Of a stretch of DNA of 64,000 nucleotides, positions 17,469 through 26,325 are shown one piece after another. A model generated the notes under the pieces. That model was not told the DNA's origin, ran no database searches, and saw only the letters and a list, made by a program, of their open reading frames with translations. This DNA is from Palsa-504 sp963839095 (GTDB lineage Bacteria; Actinomycetota; Actinomycetes; Streptosporangiales; Streptosporangiaceae), in contig CAWIUF010000035.1 in NCBI GenBank assembly GCA_963839095.1, positions 62,001-126,000 of the forward strand. Reading direction: 5' to 3'. Every line of letters starts with the position of its first letter. Position 1 is the stretch's first letter. A program made the translations under genes and the position numbers.

Positions 17469-17913
17469 TTACCTCCTGATGCCTTCCTTGAGCGCGCCGG
17501 GCACTTCGCTGACCGTCTCCACGGTCCGCTCGGGCTTGGGGTTGACCTCGCGCATGCGCTGCCGGCCCAGGACGAACAGCACGGCGCCGACCACGGCCCA
17601 GACGACGGTCACGATCAGGGCGGCCCAGCCGGACGGCATGACCGCGGCCAGCCCCTGCCAGGCGGCGATGGAGGCGAACAGCAGCACCATGTAGCCGGCG
17701 AAGCCGGCCGCGCCGAGCATCCCCCCGGCCTTGGCCGCCTTCACCGCCTCCTGCCTGACTTCGGCCTTGGCCAGGGCGAGTTCCTGGCGCATCAGCGTCG
17801 ACAGGTCCCGGGTGACCTCGCCGAGCAGTTCCCCGACCGAGGCGTTGCCGACGTCGCGGCCCGGTCTGGCTGGCGACGGCGCTCGCTCGCAGGTCCGGTT
17901 CCCCGGGGGTCAC
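17469..17913 (-). CDS. Holin-X/DUF1469-type small membrane protein (frame break)
   Basis: The reliable part (17792 leftward) reads MRQELALAKAEVRQEAVKAA, then two hydrophobic helices separated by a short turn, and a conserved tail ending at TAA 17469. The family N-terminus (VGNASVGELLGEVTRDLSTL) is visible just upstream in the same frame but has no start codon; a GTG at 17913 in a neighbouring frame overlaps the previous gene stop as GTGA, so the true gene probably starts there and the frame breaks near 17860. Its stop codon overlaps the Shine-Dalgarno of the DUF3618 gene, indicating coupled translation. About 148 residues. Confidence 0.72.
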
Positions 17914-18893
17914 GGCTGCTGCCCGGGGCGGTACGTCTCCGGGGCTGTCCGAGTAGCCGCTGTCCGGGTAGTCGCTGTCCTGGAAACGCTGTCCGGGTAG
18001 ACGGTCTCCTGGTCGGAGACATCGCTGTCCTCGAAATGGCCCGGTGCGATCTCCTCGGTAGCCCGGCGGCGCCGGGGCCGGGGACTCCGGCCGCGGGGTA
18101 GTACGGCTCGGCCGCGGCCGCGCCGGGCGTGACGACACCCGTGGTGGCTCCGGGTACGGCGTCCGCGGGGTATCCGGGCGCGGGGGTGAGTCCAGGCCGG
18201 GAGGCGGCGGGAGGGCCGGGCGGGATCGCCGCGCCGGACGGCAGCTCCCGCGACGCGGACTGCCGGCTGCCCGGTGCTGGCTCGCCGGAGCGGGCCGCGT
18301 CGGTCATGCCGCGGGTCAGGCGGCCCGCGGCCAGGCCCGCGGCCACGGCGCCGGCCAGGAAGACGCCCGGGCGGCGGCGGGCGAAGTCCCTGACCGCCTG
18401 CAGCACGTCCGCGGGTTCGCGCTGCTCGAGCCAGGACGCGGCGCCGTGCAGCCGTTCGGCCGCCTGGTGCGCGACCTCGGTGGCCAGGCCGGACTGGCCG
18501 CCCTTGGCGACCATCTCGTGCAGCTCGTCCGCCACCGAACGAAGCTGGCTCGCGGCCTTCTGCTGCTGGACGGAGGCCTGGTCGCGGACTTGGCCGCCTG
18601 CCTCGCCGAGCCAGGTCGCGCGCCTGCCGCGCGGTTCGGCGGCTACTTCCGTGGCCTGGTCGGCGGCGGTCTGGGTGACGCGGCTGCCCGCCTCGCTGGC
18701 GGTCTGGCCGACGGCCGCGGCCTGCTCCTGCGCGACGGCCGTCGGTGCGAGTCGTCGGCCTGGTCGTAGCCGGGCTGGTCATCGGGCTGGCGAGCTGGCT
18801 GGCGTAGCCAGGCTGGTAGAGCCGGACTGGCCGGAACGGCCTGGGCGAGACCGGGCTCGTAAGACGAAGAGGAGGGTCTGGGTAGTCGGTCAT
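17910..18893 (-). CDS. Hypothetical membrane-associated protein, Ala/Gln-rich (compensating frame breaks)
   Basis: Start ATG 18893 (MTDYPDPPLRLT) and stop TGA at 17910 share one frame, but the central part is clearly coding in another. From about 18600 to 18120 it reads GEAGGQVRDQASVQQQKAAS, VADELHEMVAKGGQSGLA, a helix with LEQREPADVLQAVRDFARRR and a glycine/alanine hydrophobic helix (PGVFLAGAVAAGLAAGRL). At least two one-base changes (near 18750 and 18110) are needed to join these into a protein of about 325 residues. The stop overlaps the next gene start as GTGA. It heads the operon with the holin-superfamily and DUF3618 genes. Role unknown. Confidence 0.65.
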   Translation of the reverse strand: MTDYPDPPLRLTSPVSPRPFRPVRLYQPGYASQLASPMTSPATTRPTTRTDGRRAGAGRGRRPDRQRGGQPRHPDRRRPGHGSSRRTARQARDLARRGRRPSPRPGLRPAAEGREPASFGGGRAARDGRQGRPVRPGHRGRAPGGRTAARRRVLARAARTRGRAAGGQGLRPPPPGRLPGRRRGRGPGRGPPDPRHDRRGPLRRASTGQPAVRVAGAAVRRGDPARPSRRLPAWTHPRARIPRGRRTRSHHGCRHARRGRGRAVLPRGRSPRPRRRRATEEIAPGHFEDSDVSDQETVYPDSVSRTATTRTAATRTAPETYRPGQQP

Positions 18894-19148
18894 CGGGTCA
18901 TCCTGCCTTTCCTGACGATTGGTCGCGGCCCGCTACCCGCGCGGTTCCGGCGGTAACCCTCCGGACCGGCTTCGGCGGCGAGAGGGAGCCGGGGCGTGAC
19001 AGGTGCCTCGTTCGGTAAAAATTGGTTGTGAGATGCTCCGGTGGGTCAGCGGAGGTACGGCGGCTGGTGACGGCGGCGGGCCGCTAGGGTTGCCGATCTG
19101 GGGCATCGGGCTGACCATGGGAGTAGCAGGCTGATTACAGAGGTGAAT

Positions 19149-21839
19149 ATGGCGGTCGAGGCGATCGAGCGTGAGATCGTCGGCGCTTACCTTGGCCTGG
19201 CGGGGGCGGCCGCGACGGCGCGGCAGGGCGAGCGGCATTACCTGGACGGCCGGGGGTCGGGCAGCCTGCCCGGGCCCGCGGCCGCGCTGGCCGCCGCGCA
19301 TCCGTGGGCGCTGGCGGGGTTCGGCGACCGGGCCTGGGCTGGTTACCGGCCCGACCCGCAGGCGTCGCCGCCGGACGGGCTGCGGGTCGGGGTGATGCGG
19401 CTGGGTGAGGACCTGCCGCCGGTGCCGGCCGTGGCGCGGTTCGCCGGGTACGGGCACGTGCTGATCAGCGAGCGCGGCTTCGCCGTGGGCGCGCGGTCGC
19501 TGTTGCAGGCGCTGACCTTGCGGCTGGCCACGGCCACCCGCCCGGGCACGGTGCGGTTCGCGCTGGCCGACCCGGTCGGGCAGGGCCGGTACCTCAGTGC
19601 GTTCCTGCGGCTGCCCGCGTCGTTGCGCGTGGGGGCGGGCGTGGCGGCCAGCCCGGCCGAGACCGAGGCGCTGCTGACGGCGCTGAACAGCCACGTGGTG
19701 GAGGTCACCCAGACCCGGCTGACCAATGTGTACTCCTCGGTGGAGGAGTACAACGCCGGGACCACCGGGGCCACGGTGCCCTACCACGTGCTGGTGCTGG
19801 CCGGGTTCCCGGCCGGGATCGACGACCGGGCTTCGGAACTGCTGGGCCGGCTGGCCCGGAACGGGCCGCGGGCTGGTCTTTACATCGTGGCCACCGTGGA
19901 TCCCTCGCTGGATATGCCGCGCGGGTTCGACCTGGCGGCGCTGTCCGTGCTGGGCACTACGCTCAGCTTGACTTCTTCGGGCGAGCTGACCTGGGACGAT
20001 CCGGACTTCGGGCCCGGGGTGATCTCGCCGGATGAAATGCCGGAGGCGGCGCGGGCCAACCCGTGGCTGGACGCGGTCGGCGCGGCGGCCGGGTCCGCGT
20101 CGCGGGACCTGCCGTTCGGCCGGATCGCGGTGCCGCCGGACCGGTGCTGGGCCGGGAACACCACCGACGGCCTCGATGTCCAGATCGGGGTGGACAGCAA
20201 GGGCGAGCCGCAGCGGTTCGTGATGGGCGTCCGCGGGGTGCACCACGGCCTGGTCGGCGGGGACGTCCGGATGGGCAAGACCAACCTGCTGCACGTGCTG
20301 ATCAGCCAGCTCGCGCTGTGTTACCCGCCGGAAGAACTGGAGCTGTACCTGCTCGACTTCAAGGAAGTCGAGTTCGACGCGTACCTGACCGAGCGGCTGC
20401 CGCACGCGCGGGCGATTACGTCGCGGACGGACCGGGAGTTCGGCCTGTCGATGCTGCGGCGGTTTCACGAGGAGATCGAGCGGCGGGCCCGGTTGTGCCG
20501 GGAGGCGCGGGTTACCGACCTGCCGGACTACCGGCGGGAGACGGGTCAGGTGCTGGCCCGGGCGCTGGTGATCATGGACGAGTTCCAGGTGCTGTTCGCC
20601 GAGGAGGACCGGCTGGCGCGGGAGGCGGGGCGGCTGCTGGCGGATATCGCTAAGCGGGGAGCGGCGTTCGGTCTGCACTTGCTGCTGGCTACCCAGTCGC
20701 CGGGCGGGCCGCTGGCGGCCTATCTGCGGCCGGTGTACGAGCAGATGGCGTTGCGGATCGCGCTGGGGTGTACGGCGCCGAGCGTGTCGCAGGCGATCCT
20801 CGGGGAGGGGAACGACTCTGCTACCAAGCTGGTGCGGGCGGGGGATGCGATCTACAACGACCGGCGGGGTGAGGGCGCTAATCCGGTCATGCGGATCGCG
20901 ATGCTGCCGACGCGGGAGCGGCTGGCGCTGATCGGTTCTATCCGGGAGCTCGGCGGGGGACGGGTGTATCCGGCGCCGGCTAGCTTCGACCCTGATTCCG
21001 CCGCTGTGTTTACGCCCGGTGCCGGGCCCTCTGGCCTGGCTGGGGCGGGCTCTGAGTCGGCTGCGGTGCAGGCGTGGCTGGGCGAGGCGATCGAGATCAA
21101 GCCGGCCACCACCGCCACGTTCGAGCGCTACCCGCGGTCCAACCTGCTCATCGTGGGGGGCGAGAAGCACGGGCATGCGCTGCTGCTGGCCACGCTGCTG
21201 AGCGCCGCGGTGCAGCGCTCCCCCGGGCAGGTGCGGTTTACCGTGGCCGAGTTCACCCGGCCGTCGTCGGCGTTCCGCGGGTTCTTCGACGCGGTGCGGG
21301 GGCTGCCGCACGAGGTGCGGATCGCGGACCGGCGGACGGTCGAGGACGAGCTCGATGACCTGATCGATGACCTGGAGGCGCGGCTGGCGGGGGCGGAAGC
21401 CGGGGTCGATGCGGCGTCGGGTGCCGCTCCGCCGGAGCGGTTCTTCCTCATCGCGGGGATGCACCGCTGGCATGAGCTGCTAGCCGAGGGCGACTACGGT
21501 CGGCCGAGTGAGACCTCGGCCCGGCTGGTGCGGCTGGCCGACAAGGGACCGGATGCCGGCATCCACGTGGTGGCCTGGACCGACGGCTACGCCACGGCCG
21601 AGCGGGCGCTGCGGCGGGCCGGAATCGGGTTCTTCGGGCTGCGGGCGGTGCTGCGGGTGATGTCGCCGGCGGAGAGCGACGCGCTGCTCGGCGTGGCCGC
21701 CGCCGCCAGCCTGGACGACGACCGCGCCCTGTACCGGGATACCGAGTGGCCCGTCGAGCAGGTGGAGAAGTTCAAGCCGTACTCGATCGACTCTTTGAAG
21801 GCCTTCGTGCAGGAAGGATTCTCTCGTCACCATGACTGA
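19149..21839 (+). CDS. FtsK/SpoIIIE (EccC-like) ATPase with one active and one degenerate module
   Basis: ATG 19149 follows GAGG at 5 bases. About 896 residues, no predicted membrane helix. The central FtsK/SpoIIIE domain has Walker A GGDVRMGKTNLL (about residue 369) and Walker B ALVIMDEFQVLF (about 472), plus LLATQSPGG typical of the family. The N-terminal third is another alpha/beta module without a P-loop. The C-terminal module (from about residue 660) has a nucleotide-fold start NLLIVGGEKHGHALLL in which the P-loop lysine and threonine are gone, and RFFLIAGMHRW in place of a Walker B. This layout resembles EccC/EssC multi-ATPase chains of type VII secretion, except that it is soluble. It is coupled (8-bp overlap) to small helical proteins, two WXG-like. 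Function unproven. Confidence 0.88.
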   Translation: MAVEAIEREIVGAYLGLAGAAATARQGERHYLDGRGSGSLPGPAAALAAAHPWALAGFGDRAWAGYRPDPQASPPDGLRVGVMRLGEDLPPVPAVARFAGYGHVLISERGFAVGARSLLQALTLRLATATRPGTVRFALADPVGQGRYLSAFLRLPASLRVGAGVAASPAETEALLTALNSHVVEVTQTRLTNVYSSVEEYNAGTTGATVPYHVLVLAGFPAGIDDRASELLGRLARNGPRAGLYIVATVDPSLDMPRGFDLAALSVLGTTLSLTSSGELTWDDPDFGPGVISPDEMPEAARANPWLDAVGAAAGSASRDLPFGRIAVPPDRCWAGNTTDGLDVQIGVDSKGEPQRFVMGVRGVHHGLVGGDVRMGKTNLLHVLISQLALCYPPEELELYLLDFKEVEFDAYLTERLPHARAITSRTDREFGLSMLRRFHEEIERRARLCREARVTDLPDYRRETGQVLARALVIMDEFQVLFAEEDRLAREAGRLLADIAKRGAAFGLHLLLATQSPGGPLAAYLRPVYEQMALRIALGCTAPSVSQAILGEGNDSATKLVRAGDAIYNDRRGEGANPVMRIAMLPTRERLALIGSIRELGGGRVYPAPASFDPDSAAVFTPGAGPSGLAGAGSESAAVQAWLGEAIEIKPATTATFERYPRSNLLIVGGEKHGHALLLATLLSAAVQRSPGQVRFTVAEFTRPSSAFRGFFDAVRGLPHEVRIADRRTVEDELDDLIDDLEARLAGAEAGVDAASGAAPPERFFLIAGMHRWHELLAEGDYGRPSETSARLVRLADKGPDAGIHVVAWTDGYATAERALRRAGIGFFGLRAVLRVMSPAESDALLGVAAAASLDDDRALYRDTEWPVEQVEKFKPYSIDSLKAFVQEGFSRHHD

Positions 21840-22612
21840 CGCCGCGTCCCCCTATCTGGCCCTGCGCCAGGCGGTCCGGCCGGCCATCCTCGCCCACCGG
21901 CTGCTGGCCGGGGACCAGGAGCGGGCCGGGAAACTGGCCGCCGAGTGCGAGGACCTGCTGTTCCTCACCGGGGAGCTGCTGAAGGCGGCCGGGCGGGCAC
22001 GCATCCTCGGCCGCCGCGTCCGAGGCTGCGTCTTCGGCCGAGGCGGTACCCGCGGTCCCGGGTGAGAGCGCGGGCGACCGGCAAGCCCGGCTGCTCGACG
22101 CCTACGCCGACGCCGGGCTGCTCTGGGCCAAGGTGGTGGGCAGTTCGCTGGCCCTAGCGCAGGCGCTGATCGAGCGCGGCGACTGGGACGACGTGCGCGC
22201 GCTGGCGAACTTCCTGGCCAGCTCGGGCGAGGAGAGCGCCGCCACCGAGCTGCGCCGCGCGCTGGGGAAGGCGATCTGGCAGATCCACCGCGAGCAAGTG
22301 CGGGGCATCAGCAACACGATGCCGCCCGCCGCCATCGGCGGCGCCATCAACGCGCTGCGGGCCCTGCTCCGCGACATACCCGCGGAGCTCCCGGACCGGA
22401 ATTCCGAGGTGAACCGCTTCCTGCCGCCGCTGGCCGCGGCCATTTACGCGCTCATGAAGAAACAGCAGGTCGAGATCCCGTATCACAGCCGGGTGGAGCA
22501 CATCGCCACCGGCGGAGTCGCGAAATACCCGGATATCGTCGAGATGAGCCTGGACGAACTCGCGGCCGAGTTCGAGGGCGTCTGCCGGCGTCCCGGCCGG
22601 GACAGCACATAG
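21832..22612 (+). CDS. All-helical hypothetical protein of the FtsK-like operon (one frame break)
   Basis: ATG 21832 overlaps the ATPase stop. The first 55 residues (MTDAASPYLALRQAVRPAIL onward) are in one frame. Near 21995 the frame changes and an Ala/Ser-rich linker leads to an alpha-helical domain (RLLDAYADAGLLWAKVVGSS, then YPDIVEMSLDELAAEF) ending at TAG 22612. About 258 residues in total, no signal peptide or membrane segment. I do not recognise a family. Its coupling to the ATPase suggests a regulatory or adaptor partner. Confidence 0.7.
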
Positions 22613-22624
22613 GAGAGGGCGCGC

Positions 22625-22993
22625 ATGTCTGGGGTTGTCAACGATATCGAGGCGCTGGCGGAGTTCAGGTCGCACCTGATGCGGTTCAACCACGACCTCG
22701 CCGAGAACTTCTCGACCATCCAGGGCCACTGGCGCGAGCTCGGGGAGGTCTGGCGGGACGACATGTACCGGCTGTTTGGCGAGGCCCTCGACGAGGTCCT
22801 GCCGGGCATCACCGCCTACCTGGCCGCCACGGAGCAGCACGAGGCGCATCTGGCGGCACTGATCGAGCGGCTCGGGGGTTACCTCGAGACGGGCGCCGGG
22901 GCGGGCATGGGGGTCGGCCGGGCCGAGGTGCGCCGCGCTCAGGGTGCGGGATCACGGAGCGAGACGGGGCGGCGTGGCAGCAGTTCACGCTGA
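22625..22993 (+). CDS. Small helical protein, WXG100-like
   Basis: 122 residues, ATG 22625 with GGAGAGGG upstream. The core (residues about 1-90) is two helices joined near GHWRELGEVWRDDMYRLF, where W-x3-4-G/E-x-W-x-D resembles the turn of WXG100 proteins; the tail is Gly/Arg-rich and low-complexity. WXG100 proteins are type VII secretion substrates or chaperone-like dimers. The match is by pattern only. The next gene starts inside its 3' end. Confidence 0.68.
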   Translation: MSGVVNDIEALAEFRSHLMRFNHDLAENFSTIQGHWRELGEVWRDDMYRLFGEALDEVLPGITAYLAATEQHEAHLAALIERLGGYLETGAGAGMGVGRAEVRRAQGAGSRSETGRRGSSSR

Positions 22994-23423
22994 CATCGAC
23001 GCGCTCAAGGGGCTGCACGACGCGCTGGTCCGGTACCGGCACGCGCAGCGGGACGTAGCTGCCCGGGCAGCGGACCAGGTCCGGGTGACCCGGGCGGCGC
23101 TGGAGGAAAAGGCGTCTCGATTGCGTGCCCAGCTGGAGATGTGCCAGGCCGAGTACTCCGGGTGCCAGGAGCGGGCGGCTCAGGCGGACCCGGAGGATCT
23201 TCCGGTGGACTGCTCGGGCTACGCGCGGGCGGTGGCGCAGAACGCCGAGCGGCTGGAGCAGCTTCAGCTCTGGCAGCAGCGGGTTGAGGTGGAGGCGAGC
23301 GAATTCTCCGGGATCGCGGGGCGGTTCGATGCGTTGCTGGCGGATGACCTGCCCCGTCTGGAAGAGCACCTGGCGGCGATTATCAGCAGCCTGGAGCGGG
23401 CGCGGCGTCTTCAGGCGTCCTGA
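22974..23423 (+). CDS. Coiled-coil protein of the FtsK-like operon
   Basis: GTG 22974 lies inside the previous gene (20-bp overlap), giving VAAVHADIDALKGLHDALVR. 149 residues, nearly all amphipathic helix with heptad-like Leu/Ala spacing, two Cys (MCQAEYSGC, near residue 57), and no membrane segment. It resembles LXG/WXG-associated helical partners in size and charge, but I cannot assign a family. Confidence 0.72.
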   Translation: MAAVHADIDALKGLHDALVRYRHAQRDVAARAADQVRVTRAALEEKASRLRAQLEMCQAEYSGCQERAAQADPEDLPVDCSGYARAVAQNAERLEQLQLWQQRVEVEASEFSGIAGRFDALLADDLPRLEEHLAAIISSLERARRLQAS

Positions 23424-23437
23424 CTTACGGGGGATAC

Positions 23438-23650
23438 ATGATCAGCCGGCCGGAGCAGGACGGGGACCAGCAGGTACGGATGCTCGGTGACGCCTGGGAC
23501 CAGGCGTCGGAGCACTGGCGGGACGGGCCGGCCCGGCAGTTCGGCGATTCTCAGCTGGCGCCACTGCTTCAGGAGTCCCGTGCCTACCTGGAGGCGCTCC
23601 GCAAGCTCATGGACACCCTGGAAGCCGCCGACCGCGAAACCGAGGGCTAA
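23438..23650 (+). CDS. Very small WXG-like helical protein
   Basis: 70 residues; ATG 23438 follows GGGGGA by four bases. A helix-turn-helix hairpin with DAWDQASEHWRDGPARQF in the middle repeats the W-x-D pattern of the protein encoded at 22625. The second helix is Leu/Glu-rich. Last gene of the operon; it converges on the YoeB toxin gene with 7 bp between. Confidence 0.7.
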   Translation: MISRPEQDGDQQVRMLGDAWDQASEHWRDGPARQFGDSQLAPLLQESRAYLEALRKLMDTLEAADRETEG

Positions 23651-23657
23651 CTGCAGG

Positions 23658-23921
23658 TCAGTGGTCGTCATAGTGGAAGCGGCAGGCGATGACAGTGATC
23701 ATGTCGGAGTCGATGTCGTACACGAGCCGGTCTTTCTCGGTTATCCGGCGTGACCAGACCTCGCCGCCTAGGTGCTTGAGGCGTTCCGGCTTGCCGGTGC
23801 CGCTTCGCGGCGTGCGCACCGTCTCCGCGATCAGCCTGATGATCTTAGCGAGCGTCTTCGGGTTGGTCGTCGACCAGGCCTCGAGGTCCTCGAGGGCACT
23901 AGAGGTAACCGACAGTTTCAC
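23658..23921 (-). CDS. yoeB: Toxin of YoeB/RelE family (Txe)
   Basis: 87 residues, full family length. Conserved features: an N-terminal ALEDLEAWSTTNPKTLAKI helix, GKPERLKHLGGEVWSRRI, the catalytic-region residues near the Glu/Arg strands, and the C-terminal RFHYDDH, matching the HYxD/H ending of YoeB. YoeB is a ribosome-dependent mRNA endonuclease. The start overlaps the antitoxin stop by 4 bases (ATGA), the normal order antitoxin-toxin. Confidence 0.92.
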   Translation of the reverse strand: MKLSVTSSALEDLEAWSTTNPKTLAKIIRLIAETVRTPRSGTGKPERLKHLGGEVWSRRITEKDRLVYDIDSDMITVIACRFHYDDH

Positions 23922-24202
23922 TCGTCGGCCGGCACGTCGAACCGAGCGGCCAGTGCCTCGAGTTCGGTTGGCTGAGCGTTGCCTTCGCGTGCCTCGGCCA
24001 GCCCGCGCAAGATGTGGACGGCATTGGCGCGGGTGGAAAACAGGTAGAGGGTTTCCTGCAGCGACTCGTAGTCTTCGGCCGACATCAGGACGGCGTTGCC
24101 GCCGTTTCGTGCCACGATCTCGATGACGACGTGGTCTTCATTGACCTGACGTACCAGCGGGAACAGATTCTCGCGGGCTTGGCTGATGCTTACCGCGGCC
24201 AC
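23918..24202 (-). CDS. yefM: Antitoxin of YefM/Phd family
   Basis: 94 residues. The N-terminal Phd/YefM DNA-binding fold begins MAAVSISQARENLFPLVRQV, with the typical VLMSAEDYESLQETLYL region (about residues 38-55); the C-terminal tail is acidic and unfolded-like, as expected for toxin neutralisation. It autorepresses its operon in characterised systems; a long palindrome lies 14 bp upstream of the start. Confidence 0.93.
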   Translation of the reverse strand: MAAVSISQARENLFPLVRQVNEDHVVIEIVARNGGNAVLMSAEDYESLQETLYLFSTRANAVHILRGLAEAREGNAQPTELEALAARFDVPADE

Positions 24203-24215
24203 CCGGCCTCACCTC

Positions 24216-24240
24216 ACTCGTACAGGAGTCCTGTACGAGT
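24216..24240. promoter_or_regulatory. 25-bp palindromic operator of the yefM-yoeB operon
   Basis: ACTCGTACAGGA (24216-24227), one G, then TCCTGTACGAGT (24229-24240): a perfect 12-bp inverted repeat immediately upstream of yefM. Each arm contains a GTACA/TGTAC core, like the TGTACA cores known in YefM operators. Confidence 0.85.
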
Positions 24241-24273
24241 TTATGTCATTCGGGGAGATAAGGACAACGCGGT

Positions 24274-25326
24274 CTACTGCGCAGAAACCTGGGTGGCCAG
24301 GTGGGCGAGGCAGGCTACGGGGTCGACCGCGTCGAGGACCAGGGGGGTGAAGGCGGGGCGGGTGGTGTGGAGGTTGAGGAGGCGGGGGCGGGAGGGGGCG
24401 CCGGTGGCGCGGTCGATGGTGTTGACCCAGGCGGTGAGGGTGATGGCGTGGACTAGGTCGGGGGGCAGGGCGGCGAAGAGCTCGTGCAGGGCGCGGAGGG
24501 CGACGCAGGCGACGAGGCGTTCGTGGGCCTGGGTGATCTCGTTTTCGGGGCGCGGGATGGGCTCGACGGTGTCCTTGGTCTTGACGTAGCGGTACGACCG
24601 GACGGCGGGGATGACGGTGCGGGGCGGGAGTTCCAGGTCGACGGCGAGGTCGCGGGCCTGCGGGTCGTAGGTGACCTGGTAGTCGCGGGGGAAGCCGTCG
24701 GGGTAGCGGTTGGCGCGCAGGACGCAGCCGGCGAACCACTGGACGGCCTCGGGGTCGCCGGCCGCGAAGGCCGACCGGCGGCTGGTGACGTAGGCGTTCC
24801 TGGCGGCCGTCTTGGCGCGTTCCTCGGTGACCTTGCGGTCGTAGGTGGCCTTGGCGACGGCGAGGGCCCGGCGGCGTTCGGCGTCCTGCTGCTGGTGCTC
24901 GGCTACGGCGGCGTCGAAGCGGGCGCGGGCGGCCTCCGCCGCCTGGCGGGCCTGGCGGCCGATGAAGAGGCGGGCCAGGCCGGTGACCGGGGCGGGTGCG
25001 TAGTCGTTCCACTGCGGCGCGGGCGGGGTGACGGCCAGCGGGCCGGGATCGAAGTCGGGGGTCTTCGGGGTCGCCAGGAGGCGCTCGAAGGTGATCGGGC
25101 GCAGCGGCAGGACGCTGGTCAGGACCTCGCCGAGCGCCTTCAGCTGGGCCTGCGCCTCGGCGGTCTTGTCCTCGGCCGCCTGCTGCTGAGAGGTCAGGTG
25201 CTCTTGCTGGCCGATGCGCTCGGCGTCGCGTTCGCGCTGCCGCTTCTCCCGCGCCTGCCGGTCGTCCTCGCGTCGCTGGTTGGCCAGCCGCTGCTCCCAC
25301 GCCGCGAGGCTGCCACTCCGGGCCAT
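24274..25326 (-). CDS. Restriction-system (Mrr-type) protein lacking its nuclease domain
   Basis: 350 residues, intact frame, ATG 25326 with AGGGAG. The N-terminus is a charged coiled coil (residues about 1-70), followed by DPGPLAVTPPAPQW and a domain ending LVLDAVDPVACLAHLATQVSAQ (cited as the end region, residues 325-350). From memory, actinobacterial Mrr-type restriction endonucleases share this N-terminal part, with DPVACL followed by a linker and a C-terminal Mrr_cat domain with a D-x-QxK site. Here a TAG comes right at the linker and no nuclease sequence follows; the yefM-yoeB module begins 72 bp later. It could be a remnant, or a stand-alone sensor module. Confidence 0.6.
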   Translation of the reverse strand: MARSGSLAAWEQRLANQRREDDRQAREKRQRERDAERIGQQEHLTSQQQAAEDKTAEAQAQLKALGEVLTSVLPLRPITFERLLATPKTPDFDPGPLAVTPPAPQWNDYAPAPVTGLARLFIGRQARQAAEAARARFDAAVAEHQQQDAERRRALAVAKATYDRKVTEERAKTAARNAYVTSRRSAFAAGDPEAVQWFAGCVLRANRYPDGFPRDYQVTYDPQARDLAVDLELPPRTVIPAVRSYRYVKTKDTVEPIPRPENEITQAHERLVACVALRALHELFAALPPDLVHAITLTAWVNTIDRATGAPSRPRLLNLHTTRPAFTPLVLDAVDPVACLAHLATQVSAQ

Positions 25327-25524
25327 GACTCCCTGCTTTTATAACGGGCCTGGTCCACGTACGAACTACTCAGGGTAGCCGGCCACTGGCCTCCCTGGCC
25401 CGGCGGGGACGGATCACTGTCGCCGCTGATCGCGGGAGGATGTGATCGTGCGAGCGGGGCGCCGGAATGGCGCGACCGGCTGGTGCTGACCTTCCGAGGA
25501 CGGTCAGCACCAGCCGGCCAGGGG

Positions 25525-26205
25525 CTAGCTGCCCTGGTGCTGGGACTTGACCAGCAGGTCGATGAACGGCCCGTTGTTCTGGGTGAACTGGGCCGCCCGA
25601 TCGGAGTTGTTGTTGACCGAGGGGGTGAGGATCGGTATCGGGTTGGGGCCGTTGTCCAGGATGCCGACCGCTTCATTTGCGATCGCGTCGGTCCGCGCCT
25701 GGAGACCGGCCCCGGTGAGGCCGGTGAACTGCAGCAGGATCAGTTCGATGTGCACGTGCTCCAGGCCCTGGAGCTGGTAACGCGAGAGCCGGGGCTGGTT
25801 GGCGGCGTAGATGATCTGGTAGGCCGCCGCCAGGGTCTGGCATTTGACGCACGAGGTGGTCGTCGCGTTAGCCTGGTTGTTGGCGTTTATCGTGAGCGCG
25901 CTGCTCTTGGACACGAATATCACCTGGAAGGCGATGCCGCTCGCGTCGCAGTTGTGACAGTTGGACGTCGAAGCCACCGCCAGGTTATTGGCGTTCAATG
26001 TCGACGCGGCGGTCTGCTCGCTCTGGTACTTGAGGACGAAGACGTTCCGGCCATCCCGCTGGGACGACGCCGACGCACTATTGCTGTACGTCACCGTGGC
26101 CGGCGCCGCCGAGGCGACGACCGGGAACGACAGCGCGGCGACGGCACCTAGTGCCACGACGCCGGAACGCGGCCGGAGAATTAAATCCTTGATCCTGGAA
26201 AGCAT
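25525..26205 (-). CDS. Secreted Asn/Ala-rich protein with two CxxC motifs
   Basis: ATG 26205 is preceded by GAAAGGA. A Sec signal peptide covers residues 1 to about 35 (basic start, then VVALGAVAALSFPVVASA). The mature part begins with two similar units of about 40 residues, each with L-x-A/I-N-A-N-N, a Cys pair (CHNC and CVKC) and a beta-like IAFQVIFVS / AAYQIIYAAN strand. A further hydrophobic segment with HVHIELILLQF and an Asn-rich tail (SVNNNSDRAAQF) follow. About 226 residues. The CxxC pairs could form disulfides or a polymeric beta structure. I recognise no characterised family. It lies last in a minus-strand series with the M50 protease and the LPEREALS protein, so it may be their substrate. 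Confidence 0.75.
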   Translation of the reverse strand: MLSRIKDLILRPRSGVVALGAVAALSFPVVASAAPATVTYSNSASASSQRDGRNVFVLKYQSEQTAASTLNANNLAVASTSNCHNCDASGIAFQVIFVSKSSALTINANNQANATTTSCVKCQTLAAAYQIIYAANQPRLSRYQLQGLEHVHIELILLQFTGLTGAGLQARTDAIANEAVGILDNGPNPIPILTPSVNNNSDRAAQFTQNNGPFIDLLVKSQHQGS

Positions 26206-26325
26206 ATAAATCCTTTCATATTTGTTTCGATGCCCGATCAATATTCAGACATAGCGGGTTCACGTGACGCACCGGAGATATGAGAACGTGCTATTCGGCG
26301 GGAAAACAGGACGGATCGGCATCGG

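Noticed and set aside
18933..21473. An 846-codon minus-strand frame opposite the FtsK-like gene
   Set aside because: The plus strand carries clear Walker motifs and family sequence; the antisense frame has none.
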